Assembly (NCBI RefSeq): GCF_000025185.1
Contig: NC_013720.1
Span: 5,766,001-5,830,000, forward strand
Direction of reading: 5' to 3'
DNA: 64,000 bases
Source of the DNA: Pirellula staleyi DSM 6068
Lineage (GTDB): Bacteria > Planctomycetota > Planctomycetia > Pirellulales > Pirellulaceae
Shown: in pieces, positions 36,955-47,500 of the stretch
Position numbering within the stretch: position 1 is the first letter of the stretch
Layout: the number at the start of each line of letters is the position of its first letter
Program-made: the position numbers and the translations under genes
Notes under the pieces: model-generated
Told to the model about the DNA's origin: nothing
The model's database searches: none
What the model saw: only the letters and a program-made list of their open reading frames with translations

Positions 36955-38088
36955 ATGGCATCATCACTCAAGTCGGCGGTCGCTCGGTCGCTCGCAGATG
37001 CCGACATCATCATCGGCGGATCGCGCGCGTGGGACATCACTGTGCACGACACCCGTATGTACACAGCCTTGGCGACATCAGGCTCTCTGGGGGCAGGCGA
37101 GTCTTACATGAACGGATGGTGGGACTGTGATGCACTTGACCAGATGGCAGAGCGGTATCTCCGCAGCATCTCAACATCGAAAATTGCCGGTGGTCGCTTT
37201 TATGGCCTTCTTGAGCGCATCCGCGCGAAATACATCGACCTGCAAGTCGGCCTTGGTGGGCGAGAAATCGCCCGAGTTCACTACGACCTTCCGTCCGATC
37301 TGTTCGAGTCAATGCTCGGTCCAACCATGAATTATTCGTGCGGATATTGGCGCGAAGCCAATGATCTGACGACAGCTCAAAATGCGAAAATGCATTTAAT
37401 CTGCCGAAAGCTTGGACTTCGGCCTGGAATGCGCGTCCTTGACGTTGGTTGTGGTTGGGGCGGTCTGATTCAGTTTGTGGTACGTGAATACTCATGCAGC
37501 GTGGTAGGAATAACGGTGTCGGCCGAGCAAGCACGCTACGCGTCGAAGAAATGCAACGCCTCTTCAAGCGAAGTTTATTTACTCGACTACCGTGACCTTC
37601 GGCCTGAGACTCACGGCACCTTTGATGCTATCACATCCGTTGGGATGCTTGAGCATGTCGGTCCCCGAAACTACGCTCGCTATTTCGACATTATGCGCCG
37701 ACTCCTCAAGCCATCTGGATTGCTCCTTGTGCAATCGTTTGGGAGAGAACGGAGCGAACCGGTGGACCGATGGATAAACCGATACATATTCCCCAACAGC
37801 TATGTACCAAATGGCACAGAACTGCTCACAGCCACGCGAGGCCGATTCATCGTCGAGGATTGGCACAATTTCGGAGCGGATTATGACCGCACACTATTGG
37901 CGTGGCACACCAACTTCGAGAATTGGGCAATAGACAAATGGAAAGTGACAGCCCCAAAACGATACCGAATGTGGCGCTACTATTTGTTGACATTCGCAGC
38001 TGGTTTTCGAGTAAGGGACCGCGTGCAATTGTGGCAAATCGTGTTGTCTCCCGAAGGTGTCCCCAAAGGCTACGTCTCACTGCGATAG
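36955..38088 (+). CDS. cfa: Cyclopropane-fatty-acyl-phospholipid synthase family
   Basis: A 377-residue SAM-dependent enzyme. The N-terminal domain (DITVHDTRMYTALATSGSLG, AGESYMNGWWDC) is the lipid-binding part; the Rossmann part has VLDVGCGWGG (161-170), followed by the conserved bicarbonate/active-site stretch GMLEHVGPRNYARYF. It modifies unsaturated acyl chains in membrane phospholipids by adding a methylene group. Length (about 380) is normal. It is 54 bases downstream of the PlsC-like gene and convergent with the P450 gene, 21 bases away. Whether it protects the membrane from the neighbouring lipase effector is open. Confidence 0.9.
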   Translation: MASSLKSAVARSLADADIIIGGSRAWDITVHDTRMYTALATSGSLGAGESYMNGWWDCDALDQMAERYLRSISTSKIAGGRFYGLLERIRAKYIDLQVGLGGREIARVHYDLPSDLFESMLGPTMNYSCGYWREANDLTTAQNAKMHLICRKLGLRPGMRVLDVGCGWGGLIQFVVREYSCSVVGITVSAEQARYASKKCNASSSEVYLLDYRDLRPETHGTFDAITSVGMLEHVGPRNYARYFDIMRRLLKPSGLLLVQSFGRERSEPVDRWINRYIFPNSYVPNGTELLTATRGRFIVEDWHNFGADYDRTLLAWHTNFENWAIDKWKVTAPKRYRMWRYYLLTFAAGFRVRDRVQLWQIVLSPEGVPKGYVSLR

Positions 38089-38109
38089 TGGCGAACTTGA
38101 TTGTCAATA

Positions 38110-39330
38110 CTACACAACACCACGGTTCCGTTTTGCGACAGATACTATAGCACGTTCAGCACCCCGAAACACTGGGTTTGCATGCCACACAACGGTTCCA
38201 GCTTCAAAACTGATGTTATCAATATTGTCAAGCATCCAATCGCACGCGGTGATGGCAATAATTCTTGCAAGTGGTGCTCCAAGGCAATAATGCACACCCC
38301 ACCCAAAACCCAGATGGCCCGACACATCTCTTTTAACGTCCATTGTCCCAGGCGATGAAAATGCATTTTCGTCACGATTTCCACTACCGAACAATAGAAC
38401 GACATTGTTGCCCTGAGGAATGATTGTTCCAGACAACAGGGAATCACGTGTGGCTTGCCTTGCTGACATTTGAATAGGTGACTCTAATCTGGCAGTCTCC
38501 TCGATAGCATTCGGTAACAATGCTCTCTCGTCCTGCAGCAATGAGTACTGCGACTTGTTGCTACTAAAGAGTAACATTGCATTGAACAAAAGGTCTGTGG
38601 TTGTTTGAAGCCCAGCGCTAACCACCCCGACAACATTGGAGACAATCTCCGTCTCACTAAGTCCTCCGCCTGAAGCTCTGTGAAATATCCATTCACCAAG
38701 TATCGAATCTCGCGGAACTACACCATTGTGACGATGAATTAGCGGTGTCAAGTATTCGTCAACCTTCTGTGCCGCATCTACCGCGCAAATTAGACGCTGA
38801 TCGAGCGGAACGAATGAGAATCCGAGAAACTCATAAATATCACTCGTCCATTGGCGAAGCTTACTAAAGTCTGCGGGGGGGAGTCCGAGCACTTGTGCGA
38901 ACACGTTTGTTGACAGCTTGGTGCAAAAACATTCAACTGCGTTCCATGAATCATTTAGGTCGATGTGGTCGACAACCTTCTTAAGCTCGGATATCACTAC
39001 ACTCTGAGCCATTCGCATCCGGGCAGGCAGGAATGCAGCACCAAGAGCTGTCTTCAGTCTTCGTCTACGATCACCATCTGTAAATAAAAGTCGATGGCCA
39101 AGGAGTCGAAACAGACTAGCAGCGCTTTCGCGTACTGAGGAATCCAATTGGTTGTAGTAGTGAGTTAATCGGTTGGACGCGAAATCTTCAGACGCAAGTA
39201 CCGTGCGAATGTCGTCATATCGGGCAACAAGCCAATACCCCATCTCGTCGTTATAGGCGATACCTGGCGTCGCTCTCAGTTGCGAGTACAACGCATAACG
39301 ATCGATTGCAAGTGCGTGTAAAATGGACAT
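38110..39330 (-). CDS. Cytochrome P450
   Basis: A 406-residue bacterial P450. The heme-binding loop is FGWGVHYCLGAPLAR with the axial Cys at 349; the K-helix ExxR is EETAR (277-281); the I-helix oxygen-binding stretch is SAGLQTTTDL (238-247). The C-helix His often found before the heme propionate Arg is replaced (TDGDRRRRL). It is soluble and needs a ferredoxin partner, which is not encoded here. It begins only 2 bases after the stop of the 1358-residue effector gene, so it is translated from the same message as the last gene of the operon. Substrate unknown. Confidence 0.9.
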   Translation of the reverse strand: MSILHALAIDRYALYSQLRATPGIAYNDEMGYWLVARYDDIRTVLASEDFASNRLTHYYNQLDSSVRESAASLFRLLGHRLLFTDGDRRRRLKTALGAAFLPARMRMAQSVVISELKKVVDHIDLNDSWNAVECFCTKLSTNVFAQVLGLPPADFSKLRQWTSDIYEFLGFSFVPLDQRLICAVDAAQKVDEYLTPLIHRHNGVVPRDSILGEWIFHRASGGGLSETEIVSNVVGVVSAGLQTTTDLLFNAMLLFSSNKSQYSLLQDERALLPNAIEETARLESPIQMSARQATRDSLLSGTIIPQGNNVVLLFGSGNRDENAFSSPGTMDVKRDVSGHLGFGWGVHYCLGAPLARIIAITACDWMLDNIDNISFEAGTVVWHANPVFRGAERAIVSVAKRNRGVV

Positions 39331-39332
39331 GG

Positions 39333-42300
39333 TTAGTCGCCTTGGACGACTTTACTAGGAGTAGCGCGACAATGTGAAATGTCACGACATTGTGTGAGTA
39401 TATCGATTAGCTTTTTAACTCCATACGCCTTAATCCGAGAGAATACAGCTGAGCCCTCGGACAACAACTCAATAAGCTTCGGACGAACAAACTCTGCATC
39501 GCCTTTGCTATAAACTGCCACTGACAATGCATACAAATAGTGAGCGAATGTGATTTCACGATGAACCTCGTCGATCGCGCTGTTCTGAATTTCAATGAAT
39601 GCGCGCTGTAAGGTTCGGTTCATTGGTGAGATGTTCGTTCTTCCATGCTCCTTTTGACACATCAGAGCGACAACGAATGGATCTGGTGCCTTACCAATAG
39701 CTGGCCAGAGAGATGGATACGGAATATCACCCTCGGCATTGAGCTTCTTCAAGTAGCACCATGCCACACTTTTTACAATCGCTGATATTTCGGCTCCCGC
39801 TGGGATATTCTCCCCCTTGATCCAATCCTGAAAGCGAGTGATGACTAGATTGCGATAGAAGTTGTCGTCATTCCGTAGTGCGTTTCGCCCTACGCCAGTC
39901 GCAAGAACCAATTGGGTAATGCCAGTCAGTGGGGTAGCAGATGTGAACAATGCATCGAGTGCGGGACCGTCAAATCGAATGTTTGCGATGCTACACATTG
40001 CCAAGAAGTTTCCAAGCACATACGGAGCTGTCGAAGCGGCCTCCATGAACGTTGCGAGTGTTTCGAGACTGACGGTAAACTCCTTGAGTCGTTCCCCAGC
40101 CATGCGGAACATAAGCTCGGTGCACGCCCCAAACGACAACTCATCAGGCTGGCTCCCTCGTGTGCAGCTCGCCAAGTAGAGTGCGGCCAATTGTTGCACC
40201 CAGTTGTCATGTGGAATTCGGTAAGTACGGCCGCGATACTCTGGCTCGCCAGGAATAGGATCATCTCCAAGTCGGGCGAAGACAGTCCTGTTAAGCAATG
40301 ACCTAAGGATGGAATCGTCAGCAAACAGGGGGAGCAACCGGGAGAGACGTGCGCGCTGAGACCGCACCTCCGGCGATTCAACGCCAGTCGGCGTATGTGA
40401 CCAGGCCTGGACGCGGGCAATCGCTTGAGACTGAATGTTGCGAAAGGACTGGCTACCTGGGTTGCTGCGAAAGAACTCCCAAGCCACAACAGAGCCCATG
40501 TCCCTCCACTGTTCTTCTGAGATCGCGGGAAAGGATTCGTTCAACCTTGAATCCCGTATCAACCATGAAAATGCTTCGTCGTAGATCGCTGTGACGGACT
40601 GCATTTGTTCATCTGGTATCGATTCAATATGAGGTCCGAGAATGGGCAGTATCAACGGTGATCGCACAAGTGGCTGTAGGGCCGGAGGCACTCGCTGCAA
40701 CTCTGATCTCAGGCGAGGATAGACGGTAAAAGCCTCTTCTTCGTTCGGCGCGCGAACAGTAAACCGCATCTGAGCCGAAGCAAGAGACTCACATTCGGGC
40801 AAGGTGGATCGAACGAAACTCACTAGGCGTGTCGCATTATTCAGCCCTGCTCCAGCAGGGTGCAGAACAACGCTCTGTATTACCCGCCTGATATCCGCCA
40901 CTTCAATCACGTTATGGTGACGGTCCAAAAACTCATCGACGGACTCAAGAAGCAGCAAACACTGTCCGTTATGCATCCAACGATAAACCCATTCGATCGA
41001 AATAGTGATGGGTGGTAGTCCGAATCGTTCTTTACTCTGATTCACTAGCAAGGACGCCATCTCGCACCAGGATCGAATGAGAAGATCCCACGCATGATTT
41101 GCATTCGCCTTAGGGCCGGAAAAGAGCGTCGCAACGTCTGTTGACGATATGTTCAACTGAGGTAGCAGCAGAAACATTGGCAAATGTTCTGGTTCAGTTG
41201 ACAATTGGCAGTATCGCAGGCACACGTCGCGGGCAAAGAAGCGAGCTAATACTGACTTTCCAACGTTTGCCTCGCCCTTCACTACCGCAATTGCCGGGCC
41301 ATTGCTGGCTTGTCGGGCAAATGCATTAAGCGTACTGAGTACTGCTACCTGTGGTCCGTCTTTACCCTGATTGTCCACTCCAAAAGGCTGAACACATCGG
41401 AAAGAAACCAGGAAGTCGTCCGCGCGACAAAGGGTCTCCCATGCAACGGCCAATGCAACTCCATCAAGCCAGCCCGAGAGGTGCCGTCGCAGGTGACTCT
41501 TCACGATATCGAAGTATGACTTGTTGACCTGCCGTATCGACGTGTGAGTCCGGCGAAAAGTGGCCGTTTCGGCATCCGTCCTCACCCAGAGTGTCTTGCC
41601 GTCCACTTCGCTCCGGTCTGCATAGTCTGTGACATGCGGCGCAATGACATTATCTGCCGCCGCAAGGTACTCAATTGCCAACGGGCGCGGCAGTCGAACC
41701 GCATCAAGGTCATTGATCAAGGAGACATACCGTTCCTCCAGTTTCCGAACATAGTCCCCGTGGTACTCCAATTGCCGGACAATCCGGTTATAACCGAAGT
41801 TCATGCCAAGCACGTTCAGCGAACGTAAGAGCGGCCAAAGCACCCACTCATAGACTCCGCCCCAGAAACGTGTCTTCCATTGATCACCACCAAAGTGGGG
41901 CACATCAAAATTGATGATTTGCCGCACAGCGAGAACTGCCAATCTCATGTCGCGGACAGGGGTCAATTCATCGTCGCTACGCCGCCCGGAAAGTTGACGT
42001 CGAAGCGAGATCTGAGAGTGCAACGCCTCTTCGTCAACGTCATTGCAAAGCCACTCCTTGACGACAAGTCCACCTGCGCTATGCGCGAGGACCAGGAGGT
42101 GCTGGTACCGGTCGAGTTCGGGCTTTATCAGGCTATGCAGTTGCCTGCCAGCCGCCGACAAGTCTGCCTCTTCAGTTAGCCCCGCCGGATAATTGAACAG
42201 CAGCGCATCGCATTCCAGCTTTAGGTGTTGTTGCACGGACAGATGGAGTTCGTCCCACGTTAAGCAATTGCTCCGAAAGCCATGCACCATGATCATCAAC

Positions 42301-43409
42301 AGGTCGGCGCGGTACCGTGGGCTATCCTGATTAGGGTAGTACCACCAGCCGTCCACTCCTGCGGATCGGGTGCATCCTGGTGGTGCGCCTGGAGTAGCCG
42401 TCCGTTCCGGTCTCTCTGGCTTCTCGTCAACATTTCCTACTCGGCTTTCCTTTCGGCTACTTCGAGTCGCACGAGGTAACTTCGGGAGATTGAGAGTGCC
42501 ATTCGTTGTTGCCGAGATGTGACGGGATATTGCGGGGAAGAACACACCTTGATTAGCATCGACCTCAGCTCCGCAATGCAGTGCAAGAAGTCGACCGTCC
42601 CGTTGAATACAGGGAGATCCTGAGGACCCGCCTTCCGTATCGACTGCATAGAGAACCCGATTCTGGTCTTGCAGCACGTAGCGACTCGCGATGGGCCCAT
42701 CGGCAATCTCAACGGGACGGCCATCTGGGCATTGGATTATGCATGCATAGTCGCATACATCGAGGTTTATCGACAGTGAGTCGTCGACCGCGAACCACCC
42801 GCGAACATCTCCGATGGGAACGGATAAGCGTACCAGCGCGTAGTCTAGTTCGTTTACTACACTGAATGAAACAAGGGCTTCTACTGCTGCCGGCAGAACA
42901 ACCTCACCATCTTCCTCACGAACAGAATGCTCCTTGAAGTCGAAGCGAAAAGCTATGCGGTGGTCGTCACGAAGTGTGCCATCGTCGATCTGTGATCTTA
43001 GTACGTGATAGTTGGTGATGATTAAATCGGAACCGACGAGAAACCCACTGCCAATCGCAGATCCGTCAATTTCGACTCGACAGACCTGAGGAATTCCTTT
43101 TTGGTAGATGGAACCGGGAATGAATCGATTCCGTTTGGTGAGCCGATTTTGCAGAACGTTACGGTATGCGCCCTTTGCCTCCGCCCGCAATACTTCAAGC
43201 TTTCCCGCGTGTTTGGTCAGGAGTCGCGATACCACCCAGACTTCGCCAACCAGCCCTTGGGCCTGCGCTCGCTGAAGGATGTGTGTTCCATCACAGGGTG
43301 AAACGACCTCGCCAAAAACGTACTCAGATAGGTGTCGCAGTTGATGATCTTCAAGTGTCTCATCAATTGCTACAATCAACTTGGACACGAAATTGTGTGA
43401 GCTGGTCAC
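39333..43409 (-). CDS. Trypsin-like protease / alpha-beta hydrolase / STAND NTPase fusion
   Basis: A 1358-residue multidomain protein. Residues 1-80: a helical death-like adaptor domain resembling EAD (effector-associated) modules. About 105-300: trypsin-like protease with His135 (ITNYHV), Asp189 (ELDYAL) and Ser263 (GGSSGSP). About 370-640: alpha/beta hydrolase with MVHGF, Ser444 in AHSAGG, and candidate Asp586 (AADNVIAPH) and His622. About 700-830: a NACHT/STAND-type NTPase, Walker A GEANVGKS (712-719) and Walker B LLLLESVDEF. The remaining 500 residues are helical, probably a sensor. GTG start overlaps the nuclease stop. I infer an NLR-like immune sensor-effector; ligand unknown. Confidence 0.85.
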   Translation of the reverse strand: MTSSHNFVSKLIVAIDETLEDHQLRHLSEYVFGEVVSPCDGTHILQRAQAQGLVGEVWVVSRLLTKHAGKLEVLRAEAKGAYRNVLQNRLTKRNRFIPGSIYQKGIPQVCRVEIDGSAIGSGFLVGSDLIITNYHVLRSQIDDGTLRDDHRIAFRFDFKEHSVREEDGEVVLPAAVEALVSFSVVNELDYALVRLSVPIGDVRGWFAVDDSLSINLDVCDYACIIQCPDGRPVEIADGPIASRYVLQDQNRVLYAVDTEGGSSGSPCIQRDGRLLALHCGAEVDANQGVFFPAISRHISATTNGTLNLPKLPRATRSSRKESRVGNVDEKPERPERTATPGAPPGCTRSAGVDGWWYYPNQDSPRYRADLLMIMVHGFRSNCLTWDELHLSVQQHLKLECDALLFNYPAGLTEEADLSAAGRQLHSLIKPELDRYQHLLVLAHSAGGLVVKEWLCNDVDEEALHSQISLRRQLSGRRSDDELTPVRDMRLAVLAVRQIINFDVPHFGGDQWKTRFWGGVYEWVLWPLLRSLNVLGMNFGYNRIVRQLEYHGDYVRKLEERYVSLINDLDAVRLPRPLAIEYLAAADNVIAPHVTDYADRSEVDGKTLWVRTDAETATFRRTHTSIRQVNKSYFDIVKSHLRRHLSGWLDGVALAVAWETLCRADDFLVSFRCVQPFGVDNQGKDGPQVAVLSTLNAFARQASNGPAIAVVKGEANVGKSVLARFFARDVCLRYCQLSTEPEHLPMFLLLPQLNISSTDVATLFSGPKANANHAWDLLIRSWCEMASLLVNQSKERFGLPPITISIEWVYRWMHNGQCLLLLESVDEFLDRHHNVIEVADIRRVIQSVVLHPAGAGLNNATRLVSFVRSTLPECESLASAQMRFTVRAPNEEEAFTVYPRLRSELQRVPPALQPLVRSPLILPILGPHIESIPDEQMQSVTAIYDEAFSWLIRDSRLNESFPAISEEQWRDMGSVVAWEFFRSNPGSQSFRNIQSQAIARVQAWSHTPTGVESPEVRSQRARLSRLLPLFADDSILRSLLNRTVFARLGDDPIPGEPEYRGRTYRIPHDNWVQQLAALYLASCTRGSQPDELSFGACTELMFRMAGERLKEFTVSLETLATFMEAASTAPYVLGNFLAMCSIANIRFDGPALDALFTSATPLTGITQLVLATGVGRNALRNDDNFYRNLVITRFQDWIKGENIPAGAEISAIVKSVAWCYLKKLNAEGDIPYPSLWPAIGKAPDPFVVALMCQKEHGRTNISPMNRTLQRAFIEIQNSAIDEVHREITFAHYLYALSVAVYSKGDAEFVRPKLIELLSEGSAVFSRIKAYGVKKLIDILTQCRDISHCRATPSKVVQGD

Positions 43410-44464
43410 TGCAGACCTCGTTCAAAGGCGATGTGTGCGGCCAAGTCTGGATGATCAACTAGCGGATTCCTATTTCCTTGCGCGGCAAAGATCGCTTGAT
43501 TGCGGTGGCGTTCGTATTCACTGACTGGATGGTCCTGGTGCCATTGAAGGAGCGTCTCAAGTCGATCTGGAGTGTACTCAGAAGTCGACGAATTGATTTC
43601 ACCGGGGTAGCGGAGGAGAAAGTAGAGCGTTGCTCGGGCAACCGTTCCTTTTCCAGCGTTCGGTTCGAACTTGTTGGTCTCGCTCTTGCCGCAGTCAGAG
43701 CGGATGGCCTCGCCAAAGTTGGTGAAGTCGAAATAGGGGGTGTTGCTACGAAAACTGTTGCACTTGGATTCGCAAGCAAACAAATGATGCAAGTCTCCTC
43801 GCATCGGTTGTCGCTTGTTGAACCATGACTGCGGCACCACGTGTTCACAGTTGTAAGGAAGATCGGCTTCCAACGATTCCAAGAATGCTGCTTCCAAAAC
43901 TGGGTTTGCGGCTGCTTCCGATCTTCGGAAGCGATTCATACGCTCACGACGGAGTCGAGCAACTTCGAGGTCACGAGCAATGAACTCAGTCGGCTCAAAC
44001 ATCTGGGTCGAGTAGATGCTGCGAATTTTATGATTCGGCTGCAGGTCCACCCACGGGTACAGATGAATCGCTGGTTTGTATCCCAGTACCTTTATGTGCG
44101 TGTTACGCACGAGTTTGCTCAATGCATCAAATAGCTGCGAAGGGTTGAGAGTTGAAGAGATGCCGGAATAGTACGCTTTTCGTTCAGCGGCATCGGTGTT
44201 TTCGTCGTAATAGGGGCGACTGCGGGACTCTTCGAAGATCTTCCTCGCTGCTTCGAAGTCCGCATCTTCCGGTTCCTCGGATGAGCGACTGGCTGCAAGA
44301 GACGGCGTAGCTGGAGGAGGGCTGGATGTGACAACTGGCGTTGCGACGCTCGGCGCTCCCCCAGTAGGAGTTCCCAATGTGACTGACACGGTTAGCGGGA
44401 TCGTCCAGGTAGCCGTTCTTGAGGTTTGGCGAGCTGAATCTGAAGGAGGTTCGTTTGGAAACAT
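43406..44464 (-). CDS. EndA/NucM-type endonuclease with N-terminal tag
   Basis: A 352-residue protein. Residues about 19-33 are the tag TWTIPLTVSVTLGTP, then a Ser/Thr/Pro linker. The nuclease is of the endonuclease I (EndA, Pfam endonuclease_1) type: CEHVVPQSWF (206-215), the His-Val metal-activated site, and DLHHLFACESKCNSFR (224-239). ATG 44464 is chosen because AGGAG lies 7 bases upstream; the frame extends to a TTG at 44485. There is no secretion signal, so it should act in the cytoplasm. Except for the last few residues its sequence equals the C-terminal half of the protein at 53811-56042. Confidence 0.85.
   Translation of the reverse strand: MFPNEPPSDSARQTSRTATWTIPLTVSVTLGTPTGGAPSVATPVVTSSPPPATPSLAASRSSEEPEDADFEAARKIFEESRSRPYYDENTDAAERKAYYSGISSTLNPSQLFDALSKLVRNTHIKVLGYKPAIHLYPWVDLQPNHKIRSIYSTQMFEPTEFIARDLEVARLRRERMNRFRRSEAAANPVLEAAFLESLEADLPYNCEHVVPQSWFNKRQPMRGDLHHLFACESKCNSFRSNTPYFDFTNFGEAIRSDCGKSETNKFEPNAGKGTVARATLYFLLRYPGEINSSTSEYTPDRLETLLQWHQDHPVSEYERHRNQAIFAAQGNRNPLVDHPDLAAHIAFERGLQ
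43446..44417. repeat. 972-bp duplication of the EndA nuclease, copy 1
   Basis: This segment matches 53851-54822 with no difference seen in the stretches compared, including all translated frames. It begins just inside the 3' end of the gene, where the last residues differ, and ends within the tag-coding DNA (GTAGCCGTT). Copies are direct, 10,405 bases apart. Confidence 0.9.
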
Positions 44465-44544
44465 TAAGCAACTCCTAGAAGACAATCAAAGAGTCCAATT
44501 TTGCAATCAACCGACATCCGACACCAACTACAAGTTTTAAGCGA

Positions 44545-47500
44545 TCACTTCATCGCCTCAAAGAATCGCTCTATATCTAGAATTCCATAACCAAAGCTGT
44601 TATTATGCCGTCCATTGTAATGCTTTGTAGTCTGCCAAAGTGCCTTCTTGACCTGAATCGCATTTGGCATTGATGTGCCATTCTTGCGATGAAATGAGAA
44701 GACGAGTGCAATGGCACCTGTCACGTGCGGGGCAGCCGTACTGGTTCCTGACATTGAAATACATTTAGAAAATGTCCCTGCTTTAGCGGCCTCAATTGAA
44801 GCACCAGGTGCAACTAGATCTGGCTTTGGATTAGCGGCATCATCTAGTCTTAGCGGCCCAAATGACGAAGAAGGCTCATTTTGTCCATTCTCGTCAATGC
44901 CGCCCACAGTGATTACGGAACGAGCAGTTCCAGGGATTGATAATGTGTATGATTGAGAGATGTTATTTAGAAATCTCGTCGGTCGCACGCCAGATCGCTC
45001 GAACCACGCATGTATCCATCCCTCAGATTTCACATCAATACCTCGCACTTTAAGTTTCCATTCTCCTCCAGCGATCCTTCCATATCGATTCGGACGCACG
45101 GTAATTTGAAGTCTGCTATCTCCATTGTCATGGTGACGGTAAGAAAGGTCAATTATTGACTTGGTTCCATCTTCGCAAGTTAGGACTTGTCGCGGTGAGT
45201 ATCTGGATACAATACGTGACTCCTGTCCGGTAGGACTAAAGAGAACAAACTCGCAGATATCAGAAGAATTAAACCAGAGTTCCAAATAGTCTTCTGGTCG
45301 GTGAATTTCTGGATCAGAAAGCCACTCCAGAAGATCGGTCCGACCGTTGGCGATCTGAATCAACGCGTGACCGCCAGCTGCACGTTCATTTCCTGCGGAC
45401 TTAACGATCGCAAGCCCTGGTGCTGTGCCACCGTTTGTGTAAGCATCGAATGCCGCCTCAAGTAGCGATGATCCATCATGAGCACCGGCATTCATTCCAA
45501 GGCTGACATTCACGACCAGCGGCAACCCAAACGAAGCAGCACGTGATTTGAGATACGCCAGGGCTTCCACATGACTTGCAGAGTATCCGAGGCTGTATGG
45601 ATCACTGGACATGACAGAAAGTTTTGGTATCACCAGAACGATTTTAGCGTCAGGTGCGACTCCACCTAGATAATCCCCTTCGGCCTTGCCAGCTGCAATG
45701 CTTGAAACATGAGTGCCATGACCGAGGTCGTCTCGCCCCAATTTTGCCGGAACCCTGCCTTCCCTCACGAAACTTCTAATCCGTTCCATCGAGAACACTG
45801 TTCCATAATTGAGAGAGGCCAAATTTGGAAACTCCTGAGCTGGGGTCCTCCCGTACTCGGCTCGCTGATCCCAAATTTCCAAGACGCGACTTTCGCCAGT
45901 TCCATCGCTGGTCAGGAATGCTTTATGTAAAATATCAATTCCAGTATCAATAATGCCACAAATACAATGACAACCAGTTTCGCCTGCCGGCGAGGAGTGA
46001 ACTGCCGGAGCTCCAACATACGATGACGAGCTCCATTCAAGTATCCCTGCAGGCCGACTGGCTTCAATGCTCAGTACATTCTGGTCCTGGTTCAGACTAC
46101 TTAGGGAGGCGGCTGTTCCAGAGCCTGTTATAATTGTTCCAATTACCGATCTCTCGATGAAACCGATCGGACAGGTCCAATCCTCAATTGAACGAACCTT
46201 TACCAACATTGGAAACACTGGATCATTCACTGTAGGCGATCCTCGCTCAGGTTCTGCACTCTTTAATGTAGTGGTGAGGCAGGACTCCTGTACCTGGATC
46301 ATATTTTCTTGTCTTCGCAAAGCCGCCTTTGATTCAAATGCCCCGATATGGTCCAAATATGTATCGTGCTTAACTGTCGTTAACTCCGGACTTACTACAG
46401 TTCGTGCTGGTTTACTCTTTGCCTCAGTCGGTTTCGGTAAGTTGCGATTGAGCGGGACTAGCTCGCTGGAACAAGTTTTCAAATCATTCTGGAGCGGACT
46501 CCCAATTGTGACTGACACGGTTAGCGGGATCGTCCAAGTAGCCGTTGATCCTGCGGATGCCTCTAACGGAGTTTCAGGAGCTACCGTGCTAGGGAAACTT
46601 ACCTGAACCGGGGGATTTCCAGGGACGGGCTCTGACTCATGCGGAATCGGCTGTGGGTTCAACACCACATCTCGCAGCGTTCCTTGCGTGGATGTCAGGC
46701 CTCCCAGTCCTGAAAGGTGCTCGCGAATCGCCACAACGCGACTCCCTTCGTTGGCGAATGCATCATGGCTCTTGCACCAGTCGAGAGTCGCCAATCCGAA
46801 GAGTAAGTCTTCGATTTCCTGAATTGAGACCTGATAGGGCTCCCAGTCTTCGGGCACTGCAAATTCCAGCGGAACCCCCGTAAGCTTTTGCTTGAGCACG
46901 AACCCAAACGCCTTCGGGCCGTCTTCGGTTTTTGCGATGACGATTTTCCAGAACTGTCGCGGAATTTGGATTTTTAGCGGGCCGCTGGAGTCTACGCCAT
47001 TGAATCGCTTATCGGAGGGATCGAGAACAGGACCTGCAAATACAATTACCCGCTCTGCAGTCGTTTCATCCTCGATTAGGTTTTCAAGATCGCCCCAGTT
47101 ATCGACCCCTTTAGATGCCTGATTAAACTTGGCTACCTGCGGAGAACAATTCGTTGTATGAAAAGTGTCACCGTTCCCCTTTTGCATGTCTAAGAAGGAG
47201 TCGCCCCATGCGACATCGTCGCGACGGACGAGATGCCCACGGTCGAAGGCCCCTTGGTCATTGATGAGGAACTTGTCGTGGAGTTGTTCCTCAAGCGGAA
47301 TACGATCGTCAGTGGCCCAGCTTTCAATGGTGTAGTCGTTATCAAATCCATTGAGTTCCTTCCGGGTCGGCTTGTGGCCATTCGACAGCATCTTGTCAGC
47401 TGATTGCCAGCTGACGTTTGCAGCAGAGAATAATGCCAGTCGACGCTGTTTATGCATGACGACAGAAAACTTGTGATACTTAAGCTCGTGGCTGCCATCG

